Assembly (NCBI GenBank): GCA_031275395.1
Contig: JAISOU010000092.1
Coordinates: 1-29,043, forward strand
Length of the DNA stretch: 29,043 nt
From: Helicobacteraceae bacterium
Lineage (GTDB): Bacteria > Campylobacterota > Campylobacteria > Campylobacterales > SZUA-545
Reading direction: 5' to 3'
Shown here: positions 1 through 8,309 of the stretch, one piece after another
Layout of the letters: each line of letters starts with the position of its first letter
Position numbering within the stretch: position 1 is the stretch's first letter
Translations under genes and position numbers: made by a program
The notes under the pieces: generated by a model
Told to the model about the DNA's origin: nothing
The model's database searches: none
What the model saw: only the letters and a program-made list of their open reading frames with translations

Positions 1-429
1 AACCTTTGCGCGAATAAGAGCTTTACGCAAACGCTTGCGCAATTCAATTTGCGTAAATCGTTAGACTTTTCTGTCTCTGTCTTAAAGCCTTTGTTTCCGT
101 TTGGCATTCAGTCGCCTTAGCCAACAAGGAACGCCGATCGTTCCTCGTATCGTTGATGACTTGCTAACGGGGTTAAGTTGGCGGTTTAATTAGGAAATTA
201 GAGCAAAGCTAAAAGTAGTGCGCGGGAATGACTGTAAATGTGGATTTTACGGGTAAATGCTTAGGTTTTATTGCGTTAGGTTATTTGATTTTGCGACCTT
301 GCTAGAATGAGCGTTTCGATAGATAACGGCGTTTGATTGGGTTTTGTCGCGGCGAAAAATTAAAGAACAAAATTGGGCGCTAAGCAAACATTCACGCAAA
401 GTTTATGGCGATTTTGGCAGGATCGGATT
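1..429. other. Gene-free stretch upstream of the two-component operon
   Basis: I see no coding region that I can support in the first 429 bases on either strand. The sequence is less GC-rich than the genes after it and contains AT-rich, promoter-like stretches towards its right end. It is probably the intergenic and leader region of the operon beginning at 430. I cannot say what lies to its left. Confidence 0.5.
300..308 (+). promoter_or_regulatory. Candidate extended -10 promoter for the two-component operon
   Basis: TGC-TAGAAT forms an extended -10 element about 120 bp before the response-regulator start. No good -35 is visible at the usual spacing, which is common in Campylobacterota promoters. 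This is a candidate from pattern only. Confidence 0.3.
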
Positions 430-1098
430 ATGGAAAAGGCAAAATTGCTACTTTTAGAGGACGATCCGCAACTGCACGAGATTATCAAAGAGCATTTGGA
501 GGATCAAAACTACAGGGTTTTCGGCGCGTTCAACGCTATGGATGCGGCTGATCTGCTTTATGAAAATCCTTGCGATCTGGCGCTTTTAGACGTGAAAATG
601 GCGGGGCAGAACGGCTTTGAGTTCCTAAGCGAACAGCGCAAAAAGGGGGTGGAAATCCCTGCGATTTTTATCACCTCGTTAAACTCGATCGACGATCTGG
701 CAAAAGGTTACAAAGTCGGTTGCGACGACTATCTGCGCAAACCGTTTGAGTTAAAAGAGCTGGTTTTGCGCGTGGAAACGCTCCTAAAACGCCGATTTTT
801 TCACACCTTGCAAGAGGGCGTCGATCTAGGCGGCGGCGCGATCTTTTTTATCGACGCGAATCTTGTCAAAACGCCGCAGGGGGAACGCTCCCTGCCGCCA
901 AAAGAGTTCGAGCTGTTAAAGCTTCTCGTCGAAAATCGCGGCAAGGTCGTTTCAAGAGAAACCGTAATGGATCGACTTTGGAGTTTTGGCGAAGAGCCTA
1001 GCGAAATGAGTTTGCGAACGCACCTTAAAAACCTTCGCAAAATTATCGGACACAACTGCGTGGAAACTTTACGAGGAATGGGTTTTAGAATCAGATGA
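430..1098 (+). CDS. OmpR-family response regulator
   Basis: This 222-residue transcriptional regulator has an N-terminal receiver domain (about residues 5-118) and a C-terminal winged-helix DNA-binding domain (about 130-222). The acidic pocket is E10-D11-D12, the predicted phospho-acceptor is D54 in LALLDVKMAG, and the conserved Lys lies in YLRKPFELKE. The winged helix shows the family PKEFELLKLLVENRGKVVSR pattern. I chose the ATG at 430, preceded by AGGA, because it puts the receiver at residue 5; the reading frame runs further upstream without homology. It overlaps the next gene by 4 bp (ATGA), so it is translationally coupled to its sensor kinase. The signal it answers to cannot be read from sequence; the downstream Spy-like gene suggests envelope stress, which is inference. 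Confidence 0.93.
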   Translation: MEKAKLLLLEDDPQLHEIIKEHLEDQNYRVFGAFNAMDAADLLYENPCDLALLDVKMAGQNGFEFLSEQRKKGVEIPAIFITSLNSIDDLAKGYKVGCDDYLRKPFELKELVLRVETLLKRRFFHTLQEGVDLGGGAIFFIDANLVKTPQGERSLPPKEFELLKLLVENRGKVVSRETVMDRLWSFGEEPSEMSLRTHLKNLRKIIGHNCVETLRGMGFRIR

Positions 1099-2282
1099 TC
1101 GCCGCCGAAAAACAGGCTCTCCACAGATTTTTGATCCTTTACGCGGGATCGCTCGCCTTTTTTTTGGGCATTATCGGCTGGGGCTATTACGGCTTTCATT
1201 CGCGGCAGATCGCAAAAGCGCAACAAAACGAACTGCGAATTATGACGACGAGCATAGGCAGATCGCTAAAGCGCGGCGAACAGCCCGACGAGGATATCGC
1301 GTGGGCTATCGTCGATAGCTACGGGCGCACCTACGCCGGCACGTTTAAGCTGGCGACGATAGACGCGCGTTTTGTGCAGACCCACCACGACGGCGAAACT
1401 TTTTTCTCCGACGAGCGGTATATCTACCGCATAAACGCGCTTCCTACGCTCTTTGAGCCGCGATTTTTAATCGTTCGCGCTAAGGTTGATAGCGATATGT
1501 ATCGTAATCTGATCGTCAATATGATCGCGATTTGGGGCGGCGCGTTTATCTTTTTTATGGCGATCGCGGCGATTTTAACGCGTATGTTTTTGAAACCGAT
1601 GCGCGACACGATCAGTCTTTTGGATCGTTTCATTAAAGATTCTACGCACGAGATGACTACGCCGATTGCGGCAATTTTGATGAGCGTAGAGAGTTTTGGG
1701 CGCGAAAATCTTAGCGAGCGCGATCAGAAACGGCTGGCGAGGATCGAGATCGCCGCAAGAACAATCAAAAACGTCTATGACGATCTGGCGTTCGTTTTAC
1801 TAGACGCGCGGCGGCAGAAGGTTTTAAGCGCGATCGACGTAGGAGCGCTGATCAAAGAGCGCATAGAGTTTTTCGAGCCGATCGGCAGGGCAAGAAACGT
1901 CGTTTGGGAGGTTTTTATCGGCGAACATACGCAGCCAATCGCCGATAAGAGCGAATTTACGCGCATCGCGGATAACCTTTTAAGCAACGCGATCAAATAC
2001 AACAAGCAAGGCGGACGGGTTATTGTCCGCGTGGAGGGCTGTTCGTTGTCGATCGAGGACGAAGGCGGCGGCGTAGGCGAAAACGATCGGGTAAAGATAT
2101 TAGATCGTTTTGCGCGGCTCGATTCGGCTCAGGGCGGTTTTGGGCTGGGATTAAATATCGTCAAAACGATTTGCGATCGCGCCAAAATGACGATCGAGGT
2201 AAAAAGCGCGGAGGGCGGCGGCGGCAAGTTTGTGATTAGTTGGCGCACTTCACAAGAGGCTCACGTTTTAAGCGCACAATAA
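1095..2282 (+). CDS. Membrane sensor histidine kinase
   Basis: This 395-residue inner-membrane kinase partners the regulator just upstream. Transmembrane helix 1 spans about residues 12-33 and helix 2 about 141-162, flanking a periplasmic sensor of about 105 residues. The dimerisation/phosphorylation segment is FIKDSTHEMTTPIAAI with the predicted phospho-His at 185. The catalytic domain has the N box DNLLSNAIKYN (293-303), a G1 box DEGGGVG and a G2 box GGFGLGLNIVK. All catalytic boxes are present, so it should be active. There is little between helix 2 and the H box, so a HAMP domain is absent or very short. The start ATG overlaps the regulator stop. Confidence 0.92.
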   Translation: MIAAEKQALHRFLILYAGSLAFFLGIIGWGYYGFHSRQIAKAQQNELRIMTTSIGRSLKRGEQPDEDIAWAIVDSYGRTYAGTFKLATIDARFVQTHHDGETFFSDERYIYRINALPTLFEPRFLIVRAKVDSDMYRNLIVNMIAIWGGAFIFFMAIAAILTRMFLKPMRDTISLLDRFIKDSTHEMTTPIAAILMSVESFGRENLSERDQKRLARIEIAARTIKNVYDDLAFVLLDARRQKVLSAIDVGALIKERIEFFEPIGRARNVVWEVFIGEHTQPIADKSEFTRIADNLLSNAIKYNKQGGRVIVRVEGCSLSIEDEGGGVGENDRVKILDRFARLDSAQGGFGLGLNIVKTICDRAKMTIEVKSAEGGGGKFVISWRTSQEAHVLSAQ

Positions 2283-2407
2283 CAATTCGACCATTTCCGC
2301 CGCGCTCGCGGGTTGCGGGAGCTTCCCCACCCCTTCTCCCCTGCGATCTGCAGGCGGCGGTTTTTGGCGAGCGAGTAACGGCAAACTTTTGTCGAAAAGG
2401 AGTCTCA

Positions 2408-2815
2408 ATGAAACGGATATTTTTTGTTTTGGCGGCTTTTGCGGCGATCGCGACCGCAAGTTTCGCGAATCACGATTCGCGCAAGGACGATTTCGGCTTT
2501 CACGGAGCGCTCAAAGCTCTCGAACTAAGCGACGAGCAAAAAGATAAGCTAAAAGCGCTAAAAACGGCGCAGATAGAGGCTTTGAAGAGCGTGAAAACCG
2601 AAAACGGCGAAAACTTCGCGGCGGTTTTTGGCGGCGCCACTTTTAATCGCGCCGCGTTTGTATCCCAAGAGAACGCAAAAGCGGCGGCGCATATCGAGGA
2701 TCGCGCCGACTTTTTAGCCGAGTTGCACGCGATTTTAACGCCCGCGCAAAGAGAGATTTTTGCAAAATCTTTAGAACGCAAGGGCGAGCGCGTGGTAGAA
2801 CGCCCAAAACGTTAG
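2408..2815 (+). CDS. Spy/CpxP-like periplasmic protein
   Basis: This small exported helical protein has 135 residues. It starts at an ATG with the Shine-Dalgarno AAAAGGAG. A signal peptide covers about residues 1-21 and ends ATASFA-N. The mature part contains two LTxxQ-like segments, LSDEQKDKLKAL and LTPAQREIFAKSL, which are the hallmark of the Spy/CpxP/CnrX-type fold. Family members are periplasmic chaperones or metal/stress sensors that feed back on two-component systems. Its place directly after a sensor kinase fits a feedback role, but that link is inference. It lies 126 bp after the kinase stop and is followed by two hairpins. Confidence 0.7.
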   Translation: MKRIFFVLAAFAAIATASFANHDSRKDDFGFHGALKALELSDEQKDKLKALKTAQIEALKSVKTENGENFAAVFGGATFNRAAFVSQENAKAAAHIEDRADFLAELHAILTPAQREIFAKSLERKGERVVERPKR

Positions 2816-2828
2816 CTTTGAGTCGTTT

Positions 2829-2888
2829 GGCGGCGCGGGCAAATATAGACTTGCGCCGCCTTTAACCTTCCGCTTAAAGGAAGGTTTT
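2829..2888 (+). terminator. Two adjacent hairpins after the Spy-like gene
   Basis: The first hairpin pairs GGCGGCGC (2829-2836) with GCGCCGCC (2853-2860), followed by TTT. The second pairs AACCTTCC (2864-2871) with GGAAGGTT (2879-2886), followed by TT. Both stems are perfect 8 bp. Together they look like an intrinsic terminator pair separating this operon from the YceI gene, although the T-runs are short. Confidence 0.6.
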
Positions 2889-2928
2889 GGTAAAACATTT
2901 ATCTGAAACATTATTTTAAGGAGCGAAT

Positions 2929-3462
2929 ATGAAACTTATCAAATCGTTGTTAGCCGCCTCGCTTTTGGCGGGGTCGCTTTTTGCGGCGGATTACGCCTTT
3001 ACGCCCAACAGAGGCAAGGTCGGTTTTACGATCAACCATCGCGCTTTTGGCGCTATTGAAGGTAGATTCGACAAGTTTGACGGAACAATCTCAATTGACG
3101 GCGGTAAAGTTACCGCGCTTAAAGGAACGGTAGAGGTCGTTTCGATCAGCACGGAGAACCTTAAACGCGACGAACACTTAAAAAACGCGGATTTCTTCGA
3201 CGAACCAAAGTTTCCTAAAATCGTCTTCGCTTCGACCTCCGCAAGCGCGAATACGATCGCGGGCAATCTAACGATTCACGGCATAACCAAACCCGTAACG
3301 TTAAACGTAAAACGCGATATAGAAAGCGGTAGAACGGGCGATAACTACCTAATTTCAGGGAAGATTAAGCGAAGCGATTTTGATATTGGCGATTCATTTA
3401 CGACCAACGTTCAGCTTGACGACGAAGTAACGATCAATTTATCGATCCGACCTTCTATTTAA
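2929..3462 (+). CDS. YceI family periplasmic lipid-binding protein
   Basis: This 177-residue protein has a signal peptide of about 19 residues, cut near LFA-AD. The rest matches the YceI lipocalin-like beta barrel: an N-terminal YAFTPNRGKVGFTINHRAFG strand pair, a central GTVEVVSISTENLKRDEHLK segment, DFFDEPKFPKIVF, and LTIHGITKPVTLNV near the C terminus. Family members bind polyisoprenoid or other long-chain lipids in the periplasm. It has a clear Shine-Dalgarno (AAGGAGCGAATATG) and is probably monocistronic, since the downstream genes run the other way. The length is typical for the family. Confidence 0.92.
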   Translation: MKLIKSLLAASLLAGSLFAADYAFTPNRGKVGFTINHRAFGAIEGRFDKFDGTISIDGGKVTALKGTVEVVSISTENLKRDEHLKNADFFDEPKFPKIVFASTSASANTIAGNLTIHGITKPVTLNVKRDIESGRTGDNYLISGKIKRSDFDIGDSFTTNVQLDDEVTINLSIRPSI

Positions 3463-3507
3463 GTAATCGGATTAGACTCGCGAATTTATCCCTTTAAACC
3501 TAACCCC

Positions 3508-3585
3508 TCCGATCGGTTTCGATCTATGGGGAGGAGGGGGGGGGTCCGATCGGTTTCGATCTATGGGGAGGAGGGGGGGGGGGGG
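3508..3585. repeat. Two-copy 37-bp tandem repeat with long poly-G tracts
   Basis: A unit beginning TCCGATCGGTTTCGATC and ending in a G-rich run occurs at 3508-3544 and again at 3545-3581. The two units end in unequal G-runs; the second is 13 G (3573-3585). The pair lies between the convergent YceI and ABC-ATPase genes. An upstream CCCC tract and the downstream G-run could pair, so this may act as a bidirectional terminator. Variable G-runs are prone to length change on replication. Confidence 0.85.
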
Positions 3586-3655
3586 TTACCGATTGCATAA
3601 TTTGCCAAGCTAAAGCCCATAGCGATAGTAAGGGCAAACCAAATACGTCTAGGCG

Positions 3656-4405
3656 CTAATCGGCGGCAAACTTAACGGGGCCGCTAGAGCTACCGTCGAT
3701 AAATTGCCGAGTGATCGGATTTTGCGACTGTTCGATCGCCTTTGCCTCGCCGTATTCGACGATTTTTCCTTCAAAAAGCATAGCGATATAATCTGAACAC
3801 TTAAAGCTTTCTTTTATATCGTGGCTGATCAAAACGCTGGTTACGCCAAGCTCCGCTTGTAAATGCAAAATCATCTGGCTGATTCGATCGCTCGTGATCG
3901 GATCAAGTCCGCTTGTAGGCTCGTCGTAAAGTATCGCTTGCGGATCTAAAATAATCGTCCGCGCAAGCCCCGCTCGTTTTCGCATTCCTCCCGAAAGCTC
4001 GTGTGGAAAAAGCGGCATAACCTCATACGGTTTTAGCCCTACAAGCTCTAACGATTTTATTATCTTTTTTTCGCGCTCGCTTTCGCTTAATTTTGTATGT
4101 TCTATCAGCGGAAACTCCACGTTTTGTTTTACGTTCATACTATCGAACATCGCGCCGCTTTGAAATAAAAAACCTACCTTGCGCCGTATCTCGTAAAGCG
4201 TCTGATTGTCTAAACGCAAACCATCGACGACAATATCGCCTTTATCGGGCGTTAAAAGCCCTACAATATGTTTAATGATCGTGCTTTTGCCGCCGCCGCT
4301 AACGCCGAAAATCGTCGTCGTTTTACCGCGAATGGCGTCTAGATCGACGCCGCGCAAAACCTCTTTCTGTCCAAATCGTTTGCATAAACCGCGTATTTTA
4401 ATCAT
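3656..4405 (-). CDS. mlaF: ABC transporter ATPase, MlaF type
   Basis: This 249-residue ATPase has Walker A GVSGGGKST, a Q-loop region, the signature LSGGMRKRAGLARTI, Walker B ILYDEPTSGLDP and the switch His in LISHDIKES. LSGGMRKRAGLAR and DEPTSGLDPITS are the pattern of the MlaF/Ttg2A subfamily, which powers phospholipid exchange between the membranes. No permease (MlaE) or MCE-domain (MlaD) gene is adjacent in this window on its downstream side. It overlaps the upstream prmC gene by 4 bp and must be co-transcribed with it. The subfamily is likely but the substrate is inferred. Confidence 0.85.
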   Translation of the reverse strand: MIKIRGLCKRFGQKEVLRGVDLDAIRGKTTTIFGVSGGGKSTIIKHIVGLLTPDKGDIVVDGLRLDNQTLYEIRRKVGFLFQSGAMFDSMNVKQNVEFPLIEHTKLSESEREKKIIKSLELVGLKPYEVMPLFPHELSGGMRKRAGLARTIILDPQAILYDEPTSGLDPITSDRISQMILHLQAELGVTSVLISHDIKESFKCSDYIAMLFEGKIVEYGEAKAIEQSQNPITRQFIDGSSSGPVKFAAD

Positions 4406-5205
4406 CTTTTTGCCGTAAATCCCCGCGTTAATCCCGCGTAATCTTTGTAGAACTCTACCATTTTATAGCCGTTTTTTGCTAAAGTTTCGCTTAAAACCGA
4501 CTCTTGATCGTAGCCGCATTCGCAGGCTAGGATCGGTTTTCTAAGCGCGATTATCTCCTCTAAAATCTCCGATCCTCTTTCGCCTCCGATCAAAGCGTTT
4601 TTTGGCTCAAACGATACGGGTTTTGGTAAAGGGTAATCGGCGGCGATATATGGCGGGTTTGAAACCAAAATATCGATATTATCATTAACGCGATCTAACA
4701 TATTGGTTTCAATTAGGTCTATACGATCTAAAACGCCGAAGCGCACTGCGTTTTTTCGCGTTAATTCGATCGCTTTTTCGTTAATATCGCTTCCTATAAT
4801 CGAAGCGTTTGGAAGGGCTATGGCAAGGCTTACGCAGATCGCGCCGCAACCGACTCCTATCTCCGCGATTTTGGGCGCGCTATAACCTTTTGATAATTCT
4901 ATGACGCGATCGACCAAAAGCTCCGTTTCTGGACGTGGTATTAAAACGCCGGATTCGCATAAAAAATCGCGTGAATAAAAACTTGCAGATCCGATAATAT
5001 ATTCGATAGGTTCGCCTTGTTCGCGCCGCGTAATTAGTTGGTTATATAGCGCCTGATCGATAAGCGCTTCATCGGCTTTGAATAGATCGATTCTATTTAA
5101 CCCGCCTACGGCGCAAAGCAATATTTGCGCCTCTAAACGCGGTCGATCGCATATATCTTTTAACCTTTTCTCGCCAAAGTCAAGAGCTTCTTTAATCAAA
5201 CTCAT
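4402..5205 (-). CDS. prmC: Release factor glutamine methyltransferase
   Basis: This 267-residue SAM-dependent enzyme methylates the Gln of the GGQ motif in release factors RF1/RF2. It has the N-terminal helical domain with EPIEYIIGSASFYSRDF, the SAM-binding loop EIGVGCGAICVSLA, and the catalytic NPPYIA motif, all as in PrmC/HemK. The length is normal. It is the first gene of a two-gene leftward operon with the ABC ATPase. It is divergent from the HAD phosphatase, with only about 30 bp between the two starts. Confidence 0.93.
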   Translation of the reverse strand: MSLIKEALDFGEKRLKDICDRPRLEAQILLCAVGGLNRIDLFKADEALIDQALYNQLITRREQGEPIEYIIGSASFYSRDFLCESGVLIPRPETELLVDRVIELSKGYSAPKIAEIGVGCGAICVSLAIALPNASIIGSDINEKAIELTRKNAVRFGVLDRIDLIETNMLDRVNDNIDILVSNPPYIAADYPLPKPVSFEPKNALIGGERGSEILEEIIALRKPILACECGYDQESVLSETLAKNGYKMVEFYKDYAGLTRGFTAKR

Positions 5206-5235
5206 AGTAACCTTTCACAAACATTGGAGCTAATT

Positions 5236-5892
5236 ATGGCAAAAACTACTACGGCGTTATTCGATCTTGACGGCACGCTGATCGATTCGACCGAAGCTAT
5301 CCTTGAAGGTTTCGCTTTCGCGTTTGATTTTTTTGGCGCGCCAAAACCCGACGAAAAGACGATTGTCGGGCTAATTGGTAATCCGCTTGCCAAGATGTTC
5401 GTCGATTTAGGCGTTTTAGAAGAACAAAAGCAAAGCTATATCGATCGTTACAAGGAGCGTTACGGAATCGTTTGTTTGCAAAAAACGTTTCTGTTGCCCA
5501 ACGTAGAGGAGGCGTTAAAAACGCTTAAACCGATCGCAAAAATTGGCATAGTTACGACAAAAAGCGCGGTTTTTTCTAAAAAGATTTTGACGCATCTGGG
5601 CGTTCAAAGTTATATCGACGAAATTATTGGTTTTGAAGACGCTAAAAACCCAAAGCCAAACGCCGAACCGATCTTGCTCGCTCTTAATCGTTTGGGTAGC
5701 TCTAAAGAAAACGCCTTTATGATCGGCGATACCCCGATCGATATTAACGCCGCTATTAACGCGAAAATAACGCCGATCGGCGTTTTATGCGGCTATTCGA
5801 GCGCAGAGGTTCTCGCGCCGTATCATTGCGCTATTTACGCCGACGCGCTTGAAGCGGCAAAAGCGATCGCCGCTTTGCGTAGTTCAAAATAA
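5236..5892 (+). CDS. HAD-family phosphatase, phosphoglycolate phosphatase-like
   Basis: This 218-residue HAD hydrolase has motif I FDLDGTLIDS (nucleophile first Asp), motif II VTTKS, motif III Lys in KPNAEP, and motif IV MIGDTPIDINAA. A helical cap sits between motifs I and II, giving the subfamily IA layout of Gph/PpaX/pyrophosphatase-like enzymes. The exact substrate cannot be told from sequence. The ATG at 5236 with GGAG at 5226-5229 is preferred over an in-frame TTG four codons earlier. Confidence 0.88.
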   Translation: MAKTTTALFDLDGTLIDSTEAILEGFAFAFDFFGAPKPDEKTIVGLIGNPLAKMFVDLGVLEEQKQSYIDRYKERYGIVCLQKTFLLPNVEEALKTLKPIAKIGIVTTKSAVFSKKILTHLGVQSYIDEIIGFEDAKNPKPNAEPILLALNRLGSSKENAFMIGDTPIDINAAINAKITPIGVLCGYSSAEVLAPYHCAIYADALEAAKAIAALRSSK

Positions 5893-5947
5893 AACGCAGG
5901 GATTGTTCTATTATAATCGCTTATTTGGTTTTCAAAAAAGGAGATAT

Positions 5948-6568
5948 ATGCGAATAACGTTGCTTCAGTATACTGAATTAGCGATATGCGCCCGCGCGAT
6001 ACGAACCTGCTGGCAGAGCCATAGCCGATCGGATAACGGCGGCGAGATCGACAAAGATCTTATCGAACGCGTGGGTAATAAAAATAAACATTCAAGCACG
6101 TTAGAACATCTCTTTTACACCTTTTATATTCAAGGGATTAGCCGCGCTTGTTTGCAGGAGCTATCGCGCCATCGCATAGCTTCGCTATCGGTTAAAAGCA
6201 CGCGCTACACGCTTAAAGAGTTAAAAGACGAAAGCGCCTTTGAAGCCTTTGACGATCGGGCGCAAAAATATCTTGTAACGGCGCGATCGCAAGAGGTTGA
6301 TAACGCGAGTTTATCGGCGCTTGAAAACTTGCGAGCGCTTCTTGCGAAAGGCATATCAAACGATCTGGCAAAATACGCTTTGCCCGAAAGCTACAAAACC
6401 GAATTAACTTGGAGTATAAACGCTAGAAGTTTGCAAAACTTTTTAACGCTAAGAACGAGTAAATCGGCGCTGTGGGAGATACGCGATTTAGCTTTAGCGA
6501 TCTTTGAAGCTCTGCCGCAAGATCACAAATATATTTTTGAAAACTGCATAGAGAAAGATCGTCAATGA
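5948..6568 (+). CDS. thyX: Flavin-dependent thymidylate synthase ThyX
   Basis: This 206-residue enzyme makes dTMP from dUMP with FAD, NADPH and methylene-tetrahydrofolate. The ThyX signature RHRIASLSVKSTR (RHRxxSxxxxSxR) is intact. Other family features are the N-terminal HSSTLEHLFYTFYIQGISRA segment and the C-terminal LTWSINARSLQNFLTLR. Start at 5948 is set by AAAAAGGAGATAT just before it; the open frame extends about 33 codons further upstream into the previous gene. ThyX in place of ThyA is common in Campylobacterota. It overlaps the next small gene by 4 bp. Confidence 0.95.
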   Translation: MRITLLQYTELAICARAIRTCWQSHSRSDNGGEIDKDLIERVGNKNKHSSTLEHLFYTFYIQGISRACLQELSRHRIASLSVKSTRYTLKELKDESAFEAFDDRAQKYLVTARSQEVDNASLSALENLRALLAKGISNDLAKYALPESYKTELTWSINARSLQNFLTLRTSKSALWEIRDLALAIFEALPQDHKYIFENCIEKDRQ

Positions 6569-6798
6569 CGTTGCGCGAGGTTTTGCGCCGCATCGTTTTG
6601 TTTAAGGTTAGCTTAACTCTTCTCGCGGCGTTAATCGCGGGCGTTTTTTTGATTTTATTGCTGATCGTAAGCGCGTTTAACGGCGAGTGGTTCAGAGTTT
6701 TCAAAATCGCGGGGCTTATTTTGTTTGTAGCGTTGGTCGCTTTATGGGCGATTATCGTGGGAAGAGCGCAAACGAAAAACGCGATCAAGCGAAGCTAA
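6565..6798 (+). CDS. Small two-helix membrane protein
   Basis: This 77-residue protein has two predicted transmembrane helices, about residues 12-36 and 46-68, with a basic C-terminal tail (QTKNAIKRS). It overlaps thyX by ATGA, so it is co-translated. I do not recognise a family and assign no function. Confidence 0.7.
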   Translation: MTLREVLRRIVLFKVSLTLLAALIAGVFLILLLIVSAFNGEWFRVFKIAGLILFVALVALWAIIVGRAQTKNAIKRS

Positions 6799-6846
6799 AA
6801 GCCCCGCCGATCGCGCCGCTATTAAAAGCGGCTTCTGAAGCTAATT

Positions 6847-7125
6847 TTACCAGCTTCTTTGTTCGCGGCGCGGAGGACGTTCGTCGCGTTCTCGCGCTTC
6901 ATTGACGCGCAAATTGCGTCCGCCAAAATCTTTGCCGTTAAGATTTTCGACCGCTTTCAAAGCGTCGTCGTCTTCCATAACCACAAAGCCAAAACCGCGA
7001 AAACGTCCCGTTTCCCGATCCGTCATCATTCTGACCGCATTTACGGCGCCGTATGCCGCGAAAACTGAACGCACTTGTTCTTCCGTAGCGTTATAAGGTA
7101 GGTTGCCCACATAGAGTTGTTTCAT
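6847..7125 (-). CDS. Single-RRM RNA-binding protein
   Basis: This 92-residue protein is a single RNA-recognition motif with RNP2 LYVGNL (residues 4-9) and RNP1 RGFGFVVM, followed by a short Arg-rich tail (REARERDERPPRREQRSW type). It resembles the glycine/arginine-tailed RRM proteins of cyanobacteria and Campylobacterota, often linked to cold or post-transcriptional control. The upstream region at 7147-7161 holds a perfect hairpin (CGGGTT-TTT-AACCCG) that could lie in its 5' leader. It is monocistronic, with a good AGGATTCTTATG start context. Confidence 0.9.
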   Translation of the reverse strand: MKQLYVGNLPYNATEEQVRSVFAAYGAVNAVRMMTDRETGRFRGFGFVVMEDDDALKAVENLNGKDFGGRNLRVNEARERDERPPRREQRSW

Positions 7126-7332
7126 AAGAATCCTTCAAATTACAAGCGGGTTTTTAACCCGAAAAAAAGCCATTGGCGACAAAAACGAGGGTCGATGCGC
7201 AAAGCGCTAACAAACAAAACTTATCTCAAATCCATCTCCCCTTGTCGCAAAAACTAACGCACAATACAAAAATATTGCTTAAGCCAATGAAAAACGCGAC
7301 GCTTAGATATAATTTCACAAAAAGGAGAACGA

Positions 7333-8181
7333 GTGAAATCTATTGTCGTAGAGCGCGATCTTTCGCCGCAAAGCGATGTCGTCGTCCGTAAAGCCGCCGC
7401 CGTAGCAAAAGGGGCGAAAGCGAAGCTAATTCTTGTAAGCGCCGCAAACGAGCAGGGATTTTTTGAACGGATTTTTAATTCTAAGGAAGAGCGTCCGACA
7501 ATCGACGAGCGCAAATTGGCGCTGCTAGAAACGCTAAAGTCGCTCGGCGTAGAGGGCGAGGCGATCGTCCAAGACGAGCCGCTATGCGATCTGCTGGCGC
7601 GCGCGGCAAAAGAAAACGCCGCCGATCTAATAGCGCTAGACGATCGCGCCGCAAGCGAGCTGGACGGCTTTTTTCTGAGCGATACGACAAAATGCGTTAT
7701 CGATCGTTCGGATTCCCCCATTTTGGCGATCAAAAACGACGACGTAGCGGCGTATTCGCGCATATTGATCGCTACGGATTTTCAGCAAAGCTCCCTTAAC
7801 GCGGCGCTTTTTGCGCTGAAAACTTTTCCCGACGCGGAGTTTTTGCTCTTTAACGCCTACTTTACGCCAAGCGACGTAATCGCCGCGCATAACGTCGTTA
7901 CTGATGGGATAAGCGCGATGTTGGATACGATGAAACGCGAGGCGACCGCCAAGCTAGACGAGTTCAAAAGCGCCCTGCCGCCGACAAAAAACGAAATACG
8001 GGCGATCTCCAGAGCAAGCGCGTCGCCAAGCGACTCGATCGCCAATATAGCGCTAAGCGAAAAAAGCGATCTGATAGTCGTCGGCGCGGGCGAAATTGGG
8101 ACGCTTTTAAGCGACGCGATCGGCGATTCGACCGAGTCGCTCCTTAAACGTAGCGCGATCGATATATTGGTCGTCCGATAA
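7333..8181 (+). CDS. Tandem universal stress protein
   Basis: This 282-residue protein holds two UspA-type domains, about residues 1-138 and 142-282. The second has the ATP-binding-like pattern LIVVGAGEIG...ESLLKRSAIDILVV, close to the G-2x-G-9x-G(S/T) motif. The first domain is degenerate at that site (LIALDDRAASEL). The start is GTG, supported by AAAAGGAG 6 bp before it. Family members are cytoplasmic stress proteins with no single reaction. The downstream 42-residue gene begins in its stop codon (TAATG). Confidence 0.85.
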   Translation: MKSIVVERDLSPQSDVVVRKAAAVAKGAKAKLILVSAANEQGFFERIFNSKEERPTIDERKLALLETLKSLGVEGEAIVQDEPLCDLLARAAKENAADLIALDDRAASELDGFFLSDTTKCVIDRSDSPILAIKNDDVAAYSRILIATDFQQSSLNAALFALKTFPDAEFLLFNAYFTPSDVIAAHNVVTDGISAMLDTMKREATAKLDEFKSALPPTKNEIRAISRASASPSDSIANIALSEKSDLIVVGAGEIGTLLSDAIGDSTESLLKRSAIDILVVR

Positions 8182-8309
8182 TGATCAAGACTTTTCTGCT
8201 TGAGTTTGCGATCGAGGCTATCGTTTTTGCGGCGCTGGCGATCACGGCGCTAATTTGGCTACATTTTCGCTACCGACGAGCAAAAGAGGATCAAACCACG
8301 CCCCGTTAA
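8181..8309 (+). CDS. Small single-pass membrane protein
   Basis: This 42-residue open frame begins at the ATG sharing one base with the stop of the stress protein (TAATG), which favours coupled translation. It reads MIKTFLLEFAIEAIVFAALA onward through one hydrophobic helix (about residues 4-27) and ends in a charged RYRRAKEDQ tail. Its last 68 bases overlap the 3' end of the convergent M23 peptidase gene. This is a sequence-only call; no family is recognised. Confidence 0.5.
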   Translation: MIKTFLLEFAIEAIVFAALAITALIWLHFRYRRAKEDQTTPR

